DNA of 64,000 nucleotides from Synechococcales cyanobacterium GL140_1_metabinner_5_sub (GTDB lineage Bacteria; Cyanobacteriota; Cyanobacteriia; Cyanobacteriales; Chamaesiphonaceae): NCBI GenBank assembly GCA_025359065.1, contig JANYHM010000077.1, positions 18,023 through 82,022 on the forward strand, read 5' to 3'. Positions 55,318 to 63,630 of the stretch are shown one piece after another (position 1 is the first letter of the stretch; the number at the start of each line of letters is the position of its first letter). The notes beneath the pieces were generated by a model, which made no database searches, was not told where the DNA came from, and worked only from the letters and a program-made list of their open reading frames with translations. A program made the translations under genes and the position numbers.

Positions 55318-57387
55318 TTAACTGAGAACTCCAGTGGCTTCTGTAGTCTTGGCCGTTTTTACTGGCATCGGAATTTTCCACTGAATTTTGGTATTTTTGC
55401 CTCCACCACGTAAAGAGTAAACCCAAGATAATAGTCGTAGCCATTGGCGAGGACTTTGGCTTTCGATCGAACTTTGCCAGCGCCAAGCTAATCCTGGCAC
55501 CCAGCCCCCAAAGCAAAAATTAACTAATGCTGCCATTGTAAAATTGAAATAACTCACCAGCCAGCGCAGTAAATCTTTAGTCCCAGCCATTTGCCAGATC
55601 CACAATAATAGCGCTGGGTTTTGCCAAGCAGCTTTTAAGGCCAGCCTATTGAAGGTTAACCAATCGGTGCGATCTTTGATAAATGTATCGGCGACTTCTG
55701 GCGCTTCATTGGCCAACAGACCAAAGAAATTATTTAACATTACATTCACTCGCTGGGGCGGTAAATGCTGTCCGGTGGGCACCATCATGCCTTTTGAGAA
55801 CATCCAGGTGACTGCCACGTTGCTTTGATAAGCACAGACTAAGTTTAAATCGTTGGCAGTGAGCAAATCGTGAGTTAAAGCGGTGTCTAACAAATGGGTC
55901 AGGCGAGGCATATTGCGGACTAAGGAGCCAAAGCCAGTGAAAACTAAAGGAGATTGCAAGGAGGCAGCATCACCGATCGCCAGAACTCGATCGAAAGCGA
56001 TCGTTCGATCTTTGCTGCCAGTGGTAAAGTGCCCAGGAATATAGCCGAACGTTGGTTTGCGCCACTCCATTTTTTCCATATCACAGCGGCGATACTCTGG
56101 CAGAATAGCGAAGAAATCTTCGTACATTTCGAGCAGTGAACCAGGGTTTTCGGCGTTGATCTGATGGTAGTGAAACAAGTAAACCGTAATCTCATCGCCG
56201 TCACCAGGAAACAGCTCCCAAATTAGCTGACGACCTCGGGAAATATCGCCGTGACTAAACAATACATCGCCATACTTGACATCCCAGACCTCGGGGGCAA
56301 AGCCTTTGGAAATAACCGCGCCTACGGTGGGACAAACGCTGTTGAAAGTTCCGGATCCATTGAGCTGCCAAGCAATTGGTGAAGCTGTACCCATGGCATC
56401 GATCGCTAACCTGCCATTGGCAACTCGCTGACTGCCATCGGGTAAATAAGTCGCGGTGACAGTAGCAGATTTGCTATTCACATCCACCCTCTGAAATTCC
56501 GTCTCATCCCAGATTTCACCACCTGCTGCCCGCAATTTGTCACCACAGACTCTTAATAATTTTTCTGCATCAATACAGATATTTAGCACTGTGGGTGTAG
56601 CTAGTACCTTGGATTGAAGCTTTACAGGGTTATTGGCATCAAAAAATTTGCTGAAGCCATCCATATATTCTCGGGCAATCAAACTTTCAAATTCAGCAGT
56701 GGTGAACAAGCCTAAATCAATCAAGCGCTGAAACTCATCGCGGGAAATATTCCACTCCCGATTCATGCGGCCAAAGGGTAATCGCTCTAGCAATAATACC
56801 CGATAACCAATTTTGGCCATCACAGCGGCATGGATTACTCCTAAAGCACCACCAATGTAAATTAAATCATAGTCTGGATTAGTAGTGATGCTGCTCGGAA
56901 AAACTACTTGTTTAGGCTGCTGAGGATTACGGACACTCTCCCGCCAGCATTTTTCCCACCAGTAAACTCGCTGTAAATCAGCTTCACCTTTGGGCATTTT
57001 TTGGAAGTATTCGGCAGTTTTGGGATAGAAAGGGGCGATCGCCTCAAAAATAGATTTATTGCTGAGATCAATGACGGGCAATTGAGGATAGTGATGAGGA
57101 AAAGCCGATCTAATTTCGGCTGTCAAACTCCGTAAAATTCCCTGCTCACCAGCAATCACTTGTTTTGTCCAGCGGAATACTTTTAAGTAAGTAGTACGCT
57201 GTAAAGACCATAGAAACACCGATAGTTCGCCTGTCTCTAAAACTACCCTTACTCCTGAGTTTGTCACCACTTTGCCAGGAGCTAACCACTGGGTTGCTAG
57301 CCAGTCTTGAACTTCATTGAGTTCGGGAGTAGGGATTTCTAGGTATAAAAGTTCTTCCATGATTTTTAAATGTTTTGCTATGGGCAT
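55318..57387 (-). CDS. CruA/CruP-type FAD-dependent oxidoreductase (lycopene-cyclase-like)
   Basis: 689 residues from ATG 57387; ATG 57360 (MEELLYLEIPTPE) is an equally plausible start. A dinucleotide-binding strand DYDLIYIGGALGVIHAAVMAKIGYRVLLLERLPFGRMNREWNIS lies at about 173-215, after a long N-terminal region. Further motifs are LAIDAMGTASPI and VLAIGDAASLQSPLVFTGFGSL. This matches the CruA/CruP flavoproteins. CruA is a lycopene cyclase and CruP is its paralogue, whose role is less clear. The length and N-terminal extension resemble CruP, but CruA cannot be excluded. It starts 4 bp after the cysteine synthase stop. Confidence 0.8.
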   Translation of the reverse strand: MPIAKHLKIMEELLYLEIPTPELNEVQDWLATQWLAPGKVVTNSGVRVVLETGELSVFLWSLQRTTYLKVFRWTKQVIAGEQGILRSLTAEIRSAFPHHYPQLPVIDLSNKSIFEAIAPFYPKTAEYFQKMPKGEADLQRVYWWEKCWRESVRNPQQPKQVVFPSSITTNPDYDLIYIGGALGVIHAAVMAKIGYRVLLLERLPFGRMNREWNISRDEFQRLIDLGLFTTAEFESLIAREYMDGFSKFFDANNPVKLQSKVLATPTVLNICIDAEKLLRVCGDKLRAAGGEIWDETEFQRVDVNSKSATVTATYLPDGSQRVANGRLAIDAMGTASPIAWQLNGSGTFNSVCPTVGAVISKGFAPEVWDVKYGDVLFSHGDISRGRQLIWELFPGDGDEITVYLFHYHQINAENPGSLLEMYEDFFAILPEYRRCDMEKMEWRKPTFGYIPGHFTTGSKDRTIAFDRVLAIGDAASLQSPLVFTGFGSLVRNMPRLTHLLDTALTHDLLTANDLNLVCAYQSNVAVTWMFSKGMMVPTGQHLPPQRVNVMLNNFFGLLANEAPEVADTFIKDRTDWLTFNRLALKAAWQNPALLLWIWQMAGTKDLLRWLVSYFNFTMAALVNFCFGGWVPGLAWRWQSSIESQSPRQWLRLLSWVYSLRGGGKNTKIQWKIPMPVKTAKTTEATGVLS

Positions 57388-57391
57388 TCTT

Positions 57392-58369
57392 TTAGTTAGA
57401 AACCCGTAATCCTTTGGTGGCTAGCCACTCGGCATTAAATAGTTTGGATTGGTAGCGTGATCCACCATCACAGAGAACAGTGACGATCGTGTGCCCCGGA
57501 CCCATTTGTTTAGCTAATCTTACTGCGGCAGCAACGTTGATGCCCACTGAGCCACCCATAAACAAGCCATCTTGGCGCAGGAGTTGGTAAACCACATCTA
57601 CGCATTCTTGGTCATCGATTTGAATGGCATCATCGATCATTACTCCTGCTAAGTTGCCAGTAACTCGGCTATTGCCGATGCCTTCGGTGATGGAGCTGCC
57701 TTCCATGATTAGTTCACCGGTTTTGACGTAGCTGTAGAGGGCGCTGCCTTTGGGGTCGGCTAAAACGTTTTTAACTTGGGGATTTTTCTCTTTCAGATAC
57801 ATCGCCACTCCCGCAAAGGTACCGCCAGTGCCAGTTGCTGCTACCCAGCCATCGACTTTGCCATCGGTCTGTGCCCAGATTTCAGCAGCGGTTGTTTCGT
57901 AATGAGCATTGCGGTTGGCTAAGTTTTCAAATTGGTTAGCCCAGATGGCATTTTCTATTTCAGCGGCCAATCTACCAGAAACTTTCACGTAGTTTTCAGG
58001 ATTTAGATAAGGCACAGCGGGGACGGTGCGAACCTCGGCTCCCAGAGTGCGCAGGGCTTCGATTTTCTCGATCGATTGAGTCTCAGGAATCACGATCAAA
58101 CATTTGTAGCCCTTGGCGTTGCAGATGTGAGCAAGACCAATACCCGTGTTACCAGCAGTCCCTTCCACTACGGTGCCGCCCGGTTTTAGTAAGCCCCGCC
58201 GTTCAGCATCTTCAATAATGTATAGAGCTGCCCGGTCTTTGACAGAGCCACCAGGATTGAGAAATTCGGCTTTACCTAAAATTTCGCAGCCGGTTGCATC
58301 ACTGAAGCTGTTCAGGCGAATGAGGGGGGTGTTGCCGATTGCTGCGACGAAGCCGCGTTTGATATCCAT
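57392..58369 (-). CDS. cysK: Cysteine synthase (O-acetylserine (thiol)lyase)
   Basis: 325 residues from ATG 58369 (MDIKRGFVAAIGNTPLIRLN); the frame is open upstream to 58432 but family members start here. The PLP Lys is in PGGSVKDRAALYIIEDAE, the substrate loop is EGTAGNTGIGLAHI, and the phosphate-binding loop is ATGTGGTFAG. The C-terminal FMGGSVGINVAAAVRLA and VLCDGGSRYQSKLFN are typical of the cyanobacterial type. It makes cysteine from O-acetylserine and sulfide. It is probably cotranscribed with the flavoprotein gene. Confidence 0.94.
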   Translation of the reverse strand: MDIKRGFVAAIGNTPLIRLNSFSDATGCEILGKAEFLNPGGSVKDRAALYIIEDAERRGLLKPGGTVVEGTAGNTGIGLAHICNAKGYKCLIVIPETQSIEKIEALRTLGAEVRTVPAVPYLNPENYVKVSGRLAAEIENAIWANQFENLANRNAHYETTAAEIWAQTDGKVDGWVAATGTGGTFAGVAMYLKEKNPQVKNVLADPKGSALYSYVKTGELIMEGSSITEGIGNSRVTGNLAGVMIDDAIQIDDQECVDVVYQLLRQDGLFMGGSVGINVAAAVRLAKQMGPGHTIVTVLCDGGSRYQSKLFNAEWLATKGLRVSN

Positions 58370-58507
58370 AAGGTCGATCAATTTTTCTGCGCTGTAAAGA
58401 TTATCCCTCGAATCGATCCCCAAAGCTATCAAGATATGCTTTCTTTGGTCGGCGATTTTGGTTGAATGCCCTATAATTTTCAGGATTCCTACTCCTGGTA
58501 AAGTCTC

Positions 58508-58618
58508 ATGCCTAATGAAGAAGTTCTCAATGCCATCGCTGGCGGTCTGGCGATCGTGATCTCGATCGGGGGGATTTTGATGATGTTTACTGATACTTTT
58601 ACTAGAAAGAAAAGATAA
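58508..58618 (+). CDS. 36-residue single-helix membrane protein
   Basis: Found by reading. The sequence starts MPNEEVLNAIAGGLAIVIS and ends FTDTFTRKKR. One membrane helix (about 10-27) with an acidic N-terminus and a basic C-terminus (RKKR) suggests an N-out/C-in single-span peptide. A TATAAT box lies at 58472-58477. The size and shape resemble small subunits of photosynthetic or NDH-1 complexes, but it does not match PsbX, PsbM, PetG, PetL, PetM, PetN or PsaM as I know them, so I do not name it. It is divergent from cysK and convergent with the HD-GYP gene. Confidence 0.55.
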   Translation: MPNEEVLNAIAGGLAIVISIGGILMMFTDTFTRKKR

Positions 58619-58643
58619 TACCTTGGTTTTCTAGGTAAGAAAT

Positions 58644-60317
58644 TTACAACGAATGACCAACTACTCGGTAGACCTGCTGCTGCTCAAAGAGATCTAGTAG
58701 ATCCCCATTGATTTTGTGGGATTCGGCTTCTTGACGCAGGATAGACAAGCTGCGATCGATCGAGAACTTGGGCTTATAGGGTCGATCGTTGGCAGTCAAA
58801 GCATCATAAATATCGGCGATCGCCATCATTTGGGACTGGATCGGAATTTCGGCAGCTTTGAGTCCACGGGGATAACCGCTGCCATTCAGCTTTTCATGAT
58901 GAGCACCAGCAATCTCTGGCACATTTTGCAGATGCTTTGTCCAGGGAATCTGCTTGAGAAAATCGTAAGTATGCACCACATGGGCTTCGATCTGCTTGCG
59001 TTCAGCCAAAGTCAGGCTGCCACGCGGAATCATTAGCTGATCAATCTCAGTAGCAGTCAAAATGGGCTGAGAACGGCCTTGGAGATCAACATATTGCCAT
59101 CGAGATAGCTCATGTAGATCATGGCTAATAGATTCGATGCTATCTAACAAGCCAGGGACAAAATTTACTTGAGGGTCATCTAGTCTTTTTACCAGCTCCC
59201 AATGTTGATGGAGCCGATCGAGCTTAGCCTGCAACTCCACATCCAAAAGCTGTTGATGGTGACAGTGAGGACAATCATTGCTAGCCTGGTGGGGAAGCCC
59301 GGTTTGGAACTTTGCTTGGGCACAGCTTAGCTGCCATTGGCTTTGCAGAATTAATAGGCGCTGTTCGATCGACTGTAACTGTGCCGGATAAAGTTTACGC
59401 TCTTTGCCCAAGATAGCTTCTGGCACACCAACTTTGCCAAAATCATGGAGCAGCGAAGCATAGCGAATTTCCTGAAACTGCCGATCGGTGAAAAAGATCG
59501 AGCCAAGGCTGCCAGCAGCCACATTGTGAGTAGCTTGGGCTAAACCCACGGTCAGATCAGCGACCCGTTCGGAATGTCCGGCAGTAGGTGGATCACGAGA
59601 TTCAATGACTTGAACGGCGGCACGGATAAACCCAGCAAACAAATTCTCAATGCTTTCTTGGAGGTGATTACGCTCGATCGAAATGGCTGCTTGAGAAGCT
59701 AATGCCGTAATAATTTGTTCTTCCCAAGTGGAATAGCTCTGAGTAGCAGTGATCCCATTGGTCTGGGAAATTCTGGTATCTGGCTGCTGCTTGCGATTGA
59801 TTAATTGCAGTACCCCAATCGTTTCGCCTTCTTGATTTTTCATTGGCAGTACCAACACTGAGACAGTGCGATAGCCAAAATCTTGATCGAAGCTGGGGTC
59901 AATCCTGTAAGGTAGCGCCGCATCTAGGCTATAGGCATCAGTAATATTTAAGCTTTTCCCAGTGCTGGCTACATAGCCCGCTAAGCTTTGGGTAGTGAGC
60001 GAAATTCGGGATTCTTGGAAAGAAGTGATCGGCAAAGAGTCGTTTTGGGCAACTTTAAACACCAGTTCTGGAATAGAAGCTGATCGATCGACCAAATAAA
60101 CACTGCCTGCATCGCTGCAAGTAATGTGGCGACTGCTGGTCAAAATCATCTCCAGCAACTCAGCCAGATCATGGCTGCCCGAAAGTGCTTGGCCAACTTC
60201 TAATAATTGGCCAACAATGGTAGATTCGGTAGATCTACTGGTCGATCGACGATCTACTGAAGTAATCGGGCTAGCAACAAAGTTTTCCACTAAATTGGCA
60301 ATAATTGAAGAGAACAA
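58644..60317 (-). CDS. GAF and HD-GYP domain protein with an inserted Cys/His segment
   Basis: 557 residues. A GAF domain (about 45-215; SDAGSVYLVDRSASIPELVFKVAQND and DFGYRTVSVLVLPMKNQEGETIGVLQLINRK) precedes an HD-GYP phosphodiesterase domain (about 228-550). Its HD pair is LLHDFGKVGVPEAIL (HD 291-292) and the GYP signature is HHEKLNGSGYPRGLKAAEIP (from 473), with MAIADIYDALTANDRPYKP intact. HD-GYP enzymes hydrolyse cyclic di-GMP, so it is expected to act in second-messenger control. A segment of about 130 residues (about 302-432), with CPHCHH at 349-354, is inserted between HDxGK and the next helix. Confidence 0.92.
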   Translation of the reverse strand: MFSSIIANLVENFVASPITSVDRRSTSRSTESTIVGQLLEVGQALSGSHDLAELLEMILTSSRHITCSDAGSVYLVDRSASIPELVFKVAQNDSLPITSFQESRISLTTQSLAGYVASTGKSLNITDAYSLDAALPYRIDPSFDQDFGYRTVSVLVLPMKNQEGETIGVLQLINRKQQPDTRISQTNGITATQSYSTWEEQIITALASQAAISIERNHLQESIENLFAGFIRAAVQVIESRDPPTAGHSERVADLTVGLAQATHNVAAGSLGSIFFTDRQFQEIRYASLLHDFGKVGVPEAILGKERKLYPAQLQSIEQRLLILQSQWQLSCAQAKFQTGLPHQASNDCPHCHHQQLLDVELQAKLDRLHQHWELVKRLDDPQVNFVPGLLDSIESISHDLHELSRWQYVDLQGRSQPILTATEIDQLMIPRGSLTLAERKQIEAHVVHTYDFLKQIPWTKHLQNVPEIAGAHHEKLNGSGYPRGLKAAEIPIQSQMMAIADIYDALTANDRPYKPKFSIDRSLSILRQEAESHKINGDLLDLFEQQQVYRVVGHSL

Positions 60318-60335
60318 CTGTCTAAAAGAGATGTC

Positions 60336-60638
60336 TTAAGCCGATTTACCTGGCTCATCTTTGCTAAAGGCAACTTTTACTGCCAAGACTATTAATCCCA
60401 AACTAATGATGCCAAACACACTCATGCCCAAAGCTGTCATGCCCGTGACTAGGGTACGCACGGCGATCGAGATATTTACCGCTGCTTGGCTTTTGTTGCT
60501 AACTGGCGTGCGGGCAAAGGATATTGCAATTTTACTGGTGAGCAAATACATCAAAAAAGCCATCACACCAGCGATCGCCGAGCCAGTTAGACAGCGCAAG
60601 GGAGTGGGTAATGGAACTTCGGGAGTTGATTCTGTCAT
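60336..60638 (-). CDS. DUF3082 family membrane protein
   Basis: 100 residues from ATG 60638. Two membrane segments (about 20-40 and 65-92: GSAIAGVMAFLMYLLTSKIAISF and LVTGMTALGMSVFGIISLGLIVLAVKV). This is the DUF3082 pattern shared by cyanobacteria and plastids. Its function is unknown. It precedes the HD-GYP gene by 18 bp on the same strand and may be cotranscribed. Confidence 0.86.
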   Translation of the reverse strand: MTESTPEVPLPTPLRCLTGSAIAGVMAFLMYLLTSKIAISFARTPVSNKSQAAVNISIAVRTLVTGMTALGMSVFGIISLGLIVLAVKVAFSKDEPGKSA

Positions 60639-60781
60639 GGTGAGGTGGGGAGGTAAAAGAATCAATGATTTAGCTTAATTCTAAGATACGGAGTGGCATC
60701 TCTGAGATCTCTGATGTTGCCAAAAGCTCTGGGGTGTTTGATAATGCCAAAGGTGTTAACTAATCTTTACGAAAACATTAA

Positions 60782-61858
60782 GTGCAGTCCCTTATTAAAC
60801 CCGAACCCTCTGGTGCCCCTGCTTTGCAGCGGGAAACACTCCCTTTTACTCTTCAAGATGTCCGCGCAGCAATTCCTGCGCACTGCTTTACCCCTTCTGC
60901 GGGACGTTCTTTGAGCTATTTTTTCCGAGATGTGGCGATCGTTGCTGGTTTGTATGCTTTGGCTTATAAGCTCGATTCTTGGTATTTCTATCCAATCTTT
61001 TGGTTAGCTCAGGGCACCATGTTCTGGGCTTTGTTTGTGGTTGGGCACGATTGTGGCCACGGCTCTTTCTCCCGCATGAAGTGGCTGAATAACCTGATTG
61101 GTCATATCTCTCACAGTTTTATTTTGGTGCCTTTCCATGGCTGGCGGATTAGCCACCGCACTCATCACAAAAATACCGGCAACGCCGATAAGGATGAAAG
61201 CTGGTATCCAGTCAAAGAAAGCACTTACAAAGCTATGGGCAAGCTAGAGAAGATCTTGCGCTTTGATTTTGCTCTGCTGTTTGTTTATCCACTGTATTTG
61301 TTCCGTCGATCGCCTGAGCGGGTTCCTGGTTCTCATTTTCACCCTGATAGCCCACTGTTTAGACCTTCGGAACGCCGAGATATTATTACCAGCACCATTT
61401 GGTGGTCGGGTATGATTGCTCTGTTGGCAGCCGGGACTTTTACCTGGGGCTTTTTATGGCTGGTGAAATTTTACTTAGTTCCCTACATTATTTTTGTGAT
61501 GTGGTTAGATTTGGTGACTTTCCTGCATCACACTCATGACGATGTGCCCTGGTATCGCGGTGAAGATTGGTATTTCTTAAAAGGGGCAATTTCTACGGTA
61601 GATGTAGACTATGGTTTCTTGAACAATATCCATCATGATATTGGTACTCATGTTTTACATCATATCTTTTTGAGCATTCCTCACTATCATCTGAAAGATG
61701 CTACTGAAGCAATCAAACCAATAATGGGTGAACACTTCCGGATATCGAAGCTCTCAGTTTGGGATGCTTTTTGGGCGGGAGTCAAGAACTGTCACTTTGT
61801 ACCAGATACTGGCAGTAATGTCTATTACAGCTCTTTGAGCAAAAATGATTCCAACTAA
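60782..61858 (+). CDS. desB: Omega-3 (delta-15) acyl-lipid fatty acid desaturase
   Basis: 358 residues, GTG start. The three His boxes are GHDCGHGSFS, HRTHHKNTGN and HHIFLSIPHYH; the last one is preceded by HHDIGTHVLHH. KWLNNLIGHISHSFILVPFHGWRISHRTHH and LDLVTFLHHTHDDVPWYRGEDWYFLKGAISTVD match cyanobacterial DesB closely. It introduces the omega-3 double bond into membrane lipids using ferredoxin, and in many cyanobacteria is induced by cold. About four membrane helices are present. Confidence 0.94.
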   Translation: MQSLIKPEPSGAPALQRETLPFTLQDVRAAIPAHCFTPSAGRSLSYFFRDVAIVAGLYALAYKLDSWYFYPIFWLAQGTMFWALFVVGHDCGHGSFSRMKWLNNLIGHISHSFILVPFHGWRISHRTHHKNTGNADKDESWYPVKESTYKAMGKLEKILRFDFALLFVYPLYLFRRSPERVPGSHFHPDSPLFRPSERRDIITSTIWWSGMIALLAAGTFTWGFLWLVKFYLVPYIIFVMWLDLVTFLHHTHDDVPWYRGEDWYFLKGAISTVDVDYGFLNNIHHDIGTHVLHHIFLSIPHYHLKDATEAIKPIMGEHFRISKLSVWDAFWAGVKNCHFVPDTGSNVYYSSLSKNDSN

Positions 61859-61885
61859 AGTATTTTGGTTGATTGTATTGATAGG

Positions 61886-61912
61886 AAGCCTGCTCAAAAA
61901 GCAGGCTTTTTT
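61886..61912 (+). terminator. Intrinsic terminator of desB
   Basis: AAGCCTGC and GCAGGCTT form a perfect 8 bp stem around TCAAAAA, followed by TTTT at 61909-61912, 27 bp after the stop. Confidence 0.9.
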
Positions 61913-61983
61913 GGCGGATCAAAATTTATATGACAATCGAGAAGGCGAAATATTTCGATCGAACAAGTGGCTGAAGTGAATAT

Positions 61984-62856
61984 TTAATGTTGGTTAGTAT
62001 TATCTGTTAGCCAAGCCTCTAGAGCTGCACGATCGCTCAAGGTAAACAGGGCGGTTCCCAAAGTCTCTAGGCGATCTATCGGCAACCCAGTAATCTGCTG
62101 AGCGAAAGCATCGGGCATGGTGCCAAAGCGAAATGTAATCAGTGTTAACAGCATCTCAGCTTTACCTTCGGCTTGACCTTCAGCTTTGCCTTTGGCTTCG
62201 CCTTCGGCTTGACCTTCAGCTTTGGCATCTCGGTAAACACGGGTTTCTTCTAGTGGTGTTCCTAACATTGCATTGACCTCATCACGAGTGAGTTGAGAAA
62301 ACATGCTGACCAGTATGGCCGAGACCATTTCGATTATATCCTGGTCGCCGGGATTTTAGGCGAGGGTTTCGCGGGCTAAGGCCACGGCTTCGTCTCCTTC
62401 TAGGGTGGTTAGCACCATTAGGTTTTGGGCAGGGGTGAGGGGTGTGCTGGTGCGAAGTTCGTCCAAAAAGATGGGGATGATTTTGCCGCTATCCAGTAGG
62501 TACTGCACCATGCTGAGTTTTTTTTGTTGGATGGTGCGGCTGGGAAAGAGCACGATTCCTTGCCAGTTGTTGCAGCGAGAGCGGTTACGGTACACAAACA
62601 CACCAATTTCGGCGTTCATGCGTTCGTAGAACACTTCATCGGGTTGAAACTGCACTTCGGCAAAATAGACGGTGCCGGTGGGTTGGGGTGGCATCCACAC
62701 CCCGTCGGTGCGAAAAGCGGTTTCTTTTACTTCAATCGATTCAAACACATAGCCAGCGGCATCAACCGGTGGATCGGGCAGCAGTTCAAAGAGCAACTTT
62801 GGATAGCGCAGAAAAATTTGGTGAAAGATGGTGTCGCGGCGCATGGGAGATGCCAC
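61984..62856 (-). pseudogene. Rpn/DUF2887-type nuclease gene interrupted by an in-frame stop
   Basis: Two same-frame ORFs are separated by a TAA at 62356-62358. The first (166 residues) has the PD-(D/E)XK-like core TDGVWMPPQPTGTVYFAEVQFQPDEVFYERMNAEIGVFVYRN and ends ALARETLA. After the stop, NPGDQDIIEMVSAILVSMFSQLTRDEVNAMLGTPLEETRVYRDAKAEG continues the same family's C-terminal region. The tail has four repeats of the type AEGxAxG encoded by a 12 bp repeat (about 62160-62225). The nuclease half keeps its likely Asp and Glu-x-Gln residues. This is best read as one gene killed by a point mutation, or rarely read through. Confidence 0.8.
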
Positions 62857-62898
62857 AAAAAGACTGCTGTTAGCCTACACCATTTGTTCGATGTAAGT

Positions 62899-62983
62899 GA
62901 TCGATCATTTAGATATTCGGTATCATCGATCGAACAACAGCTTTGCGGTTTAGTGGTTACGATTGATGACAGCTCAAGTTTGG
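62899..62983 (+). repeat. Direct repeat copy 1 (about 85 bp)
   Basis: Starts GATCGATCATTTAGATATTC and contains the invariant CTTTGCGGTTTAGTGGTTAC; ends CTCAAGTTT. It is about 86% identical to the copy at 63361. It lies just upstream of an 88-codon ORF. Confidence 0.88.
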
Positions 62984-63002
62984 AAGCCAACAGGTGAATA
63001 TC

Positions 63003-63260
63003 ATGCAATCCCCCGCACTAGCCCTCGCAAAACGAGCTGAAACTTGGCAATTCCTGGAACTTTGGGTTGACCCGGTAATTTTTCCTCCTAAGATCTTGAT
63101 GCTTGTGGGCGATCACAATGGCGCTTGCTATATTTTTAATCCGACATTGGACTATCAACTAGTTGTTACTCACTCAAGCTATGAAGCTGCCCAAGAATGG
63201 CTGTTGGAGGATGACTATGAGCGGGTGAAGGGACAGCTTTTGGCCGCAGAAGTTCTGTAG
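63003..63260 (+). CDS. Small hypothetical protein next to the direct repeat
   Basis: About 85 residues from ATG 63003; a GTG nine bases upstream also fits the frame. It is acidic, and its central part (DPVIFPPKILMLVGDHNGACYIFNPTLDYQLVVTHSSYEAAQEWLLEDDYERVKGQLL) looks like a real folded protein rather than a shadow frame. There are no membrane segments. The family is not recognised. It sits 20 bp after a copy of the 85 bp repeat, as does the antitoxin-like remnant. Confidence 0.6.
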   Translation: MQSPALALAKRAETWQFLELWVDPVIFPPKILMLVGDHNGACYIFNPTLDYQLVVTHSSYEAAQEWLLEDDYERVKGQLLAAEVL

Positions 63261-63360
63261 TAAGAATATGATCGCGTAGCAATATCTGCTGGGCGCTGTC
63301 TGGTGAGAATAGTGATGTGTGTTCCGGGCGATTCTGTTCTACAGACACTAGGCGAACGCA

Positions 63361-63445
63361 GATCGATCATTAGATATTCAGTACCATCGATCGAACAGCA
63401 ACTTTGCGGTTTAGTGGTTACAATTAGGAACGGCTCAAGTTTAGA
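63361..63445 (+). repeat. Direct repeat copy 2 (about 85 bp)
   Basis: Starts GATCGATCATTAGATATTC (one base shorter than copy 1) and contains CTTTGCGGTTTAGTGGTTAC unchanged. About 460 bp separates the two copies. It lies just upstream of the antitoxin-like remnant. Confidence 0.88.
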
Positions 63446-63455
63446 GGAAATTCAC

Positions 63456-63592
63456 ATGACAACCAATACTTCCTTTGAGGAACGTGCTCTAAAGAGACTG
63501 AGGTTCCTATGATTTTCAGCGAACTTTTACCCACTGTGGAGCAATTATCCCATCAGGACAAGTTGCGATTGATCCACTTCTCGCTAATTTGA
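63456..63592 (+). pseudogene. Remnant of a small antitoxin-like gene
   Basis: ATG at 63456 opens 18 codons (MTTNTSFEERALKRLRFL) ending in TGA at 63510-63512. An overlapping ATGA opens a second frame (MIFSELLPTVEQLSHQDKLRL) that ends at 63592. FSELLPTVEQLSHxDKLRL resembles the conserved core of very common short cyanobacterial proteins thought to be antitoxins. Both pieces are too short to be functional. Confidence 0.45.
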
Positions 63593-63630
63593 CGGATATT
63601 TACCGTGTCTCTCATTAGCAATAATAAAAT

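Noticed and set aside
62524..62997. Plus-strand ORF across the nuclease pseudogene
   Set aside because: It is antisense to the real gene and its only notable part is the shared 85 bp repeat translated in frame.
63303..63512. 69-codon ORF containing repeat copy 2
   Set aside because: Only its last 18 codons resemble a gene start; the rest is the repeat read in frame, so I did not annotate it as a gene.
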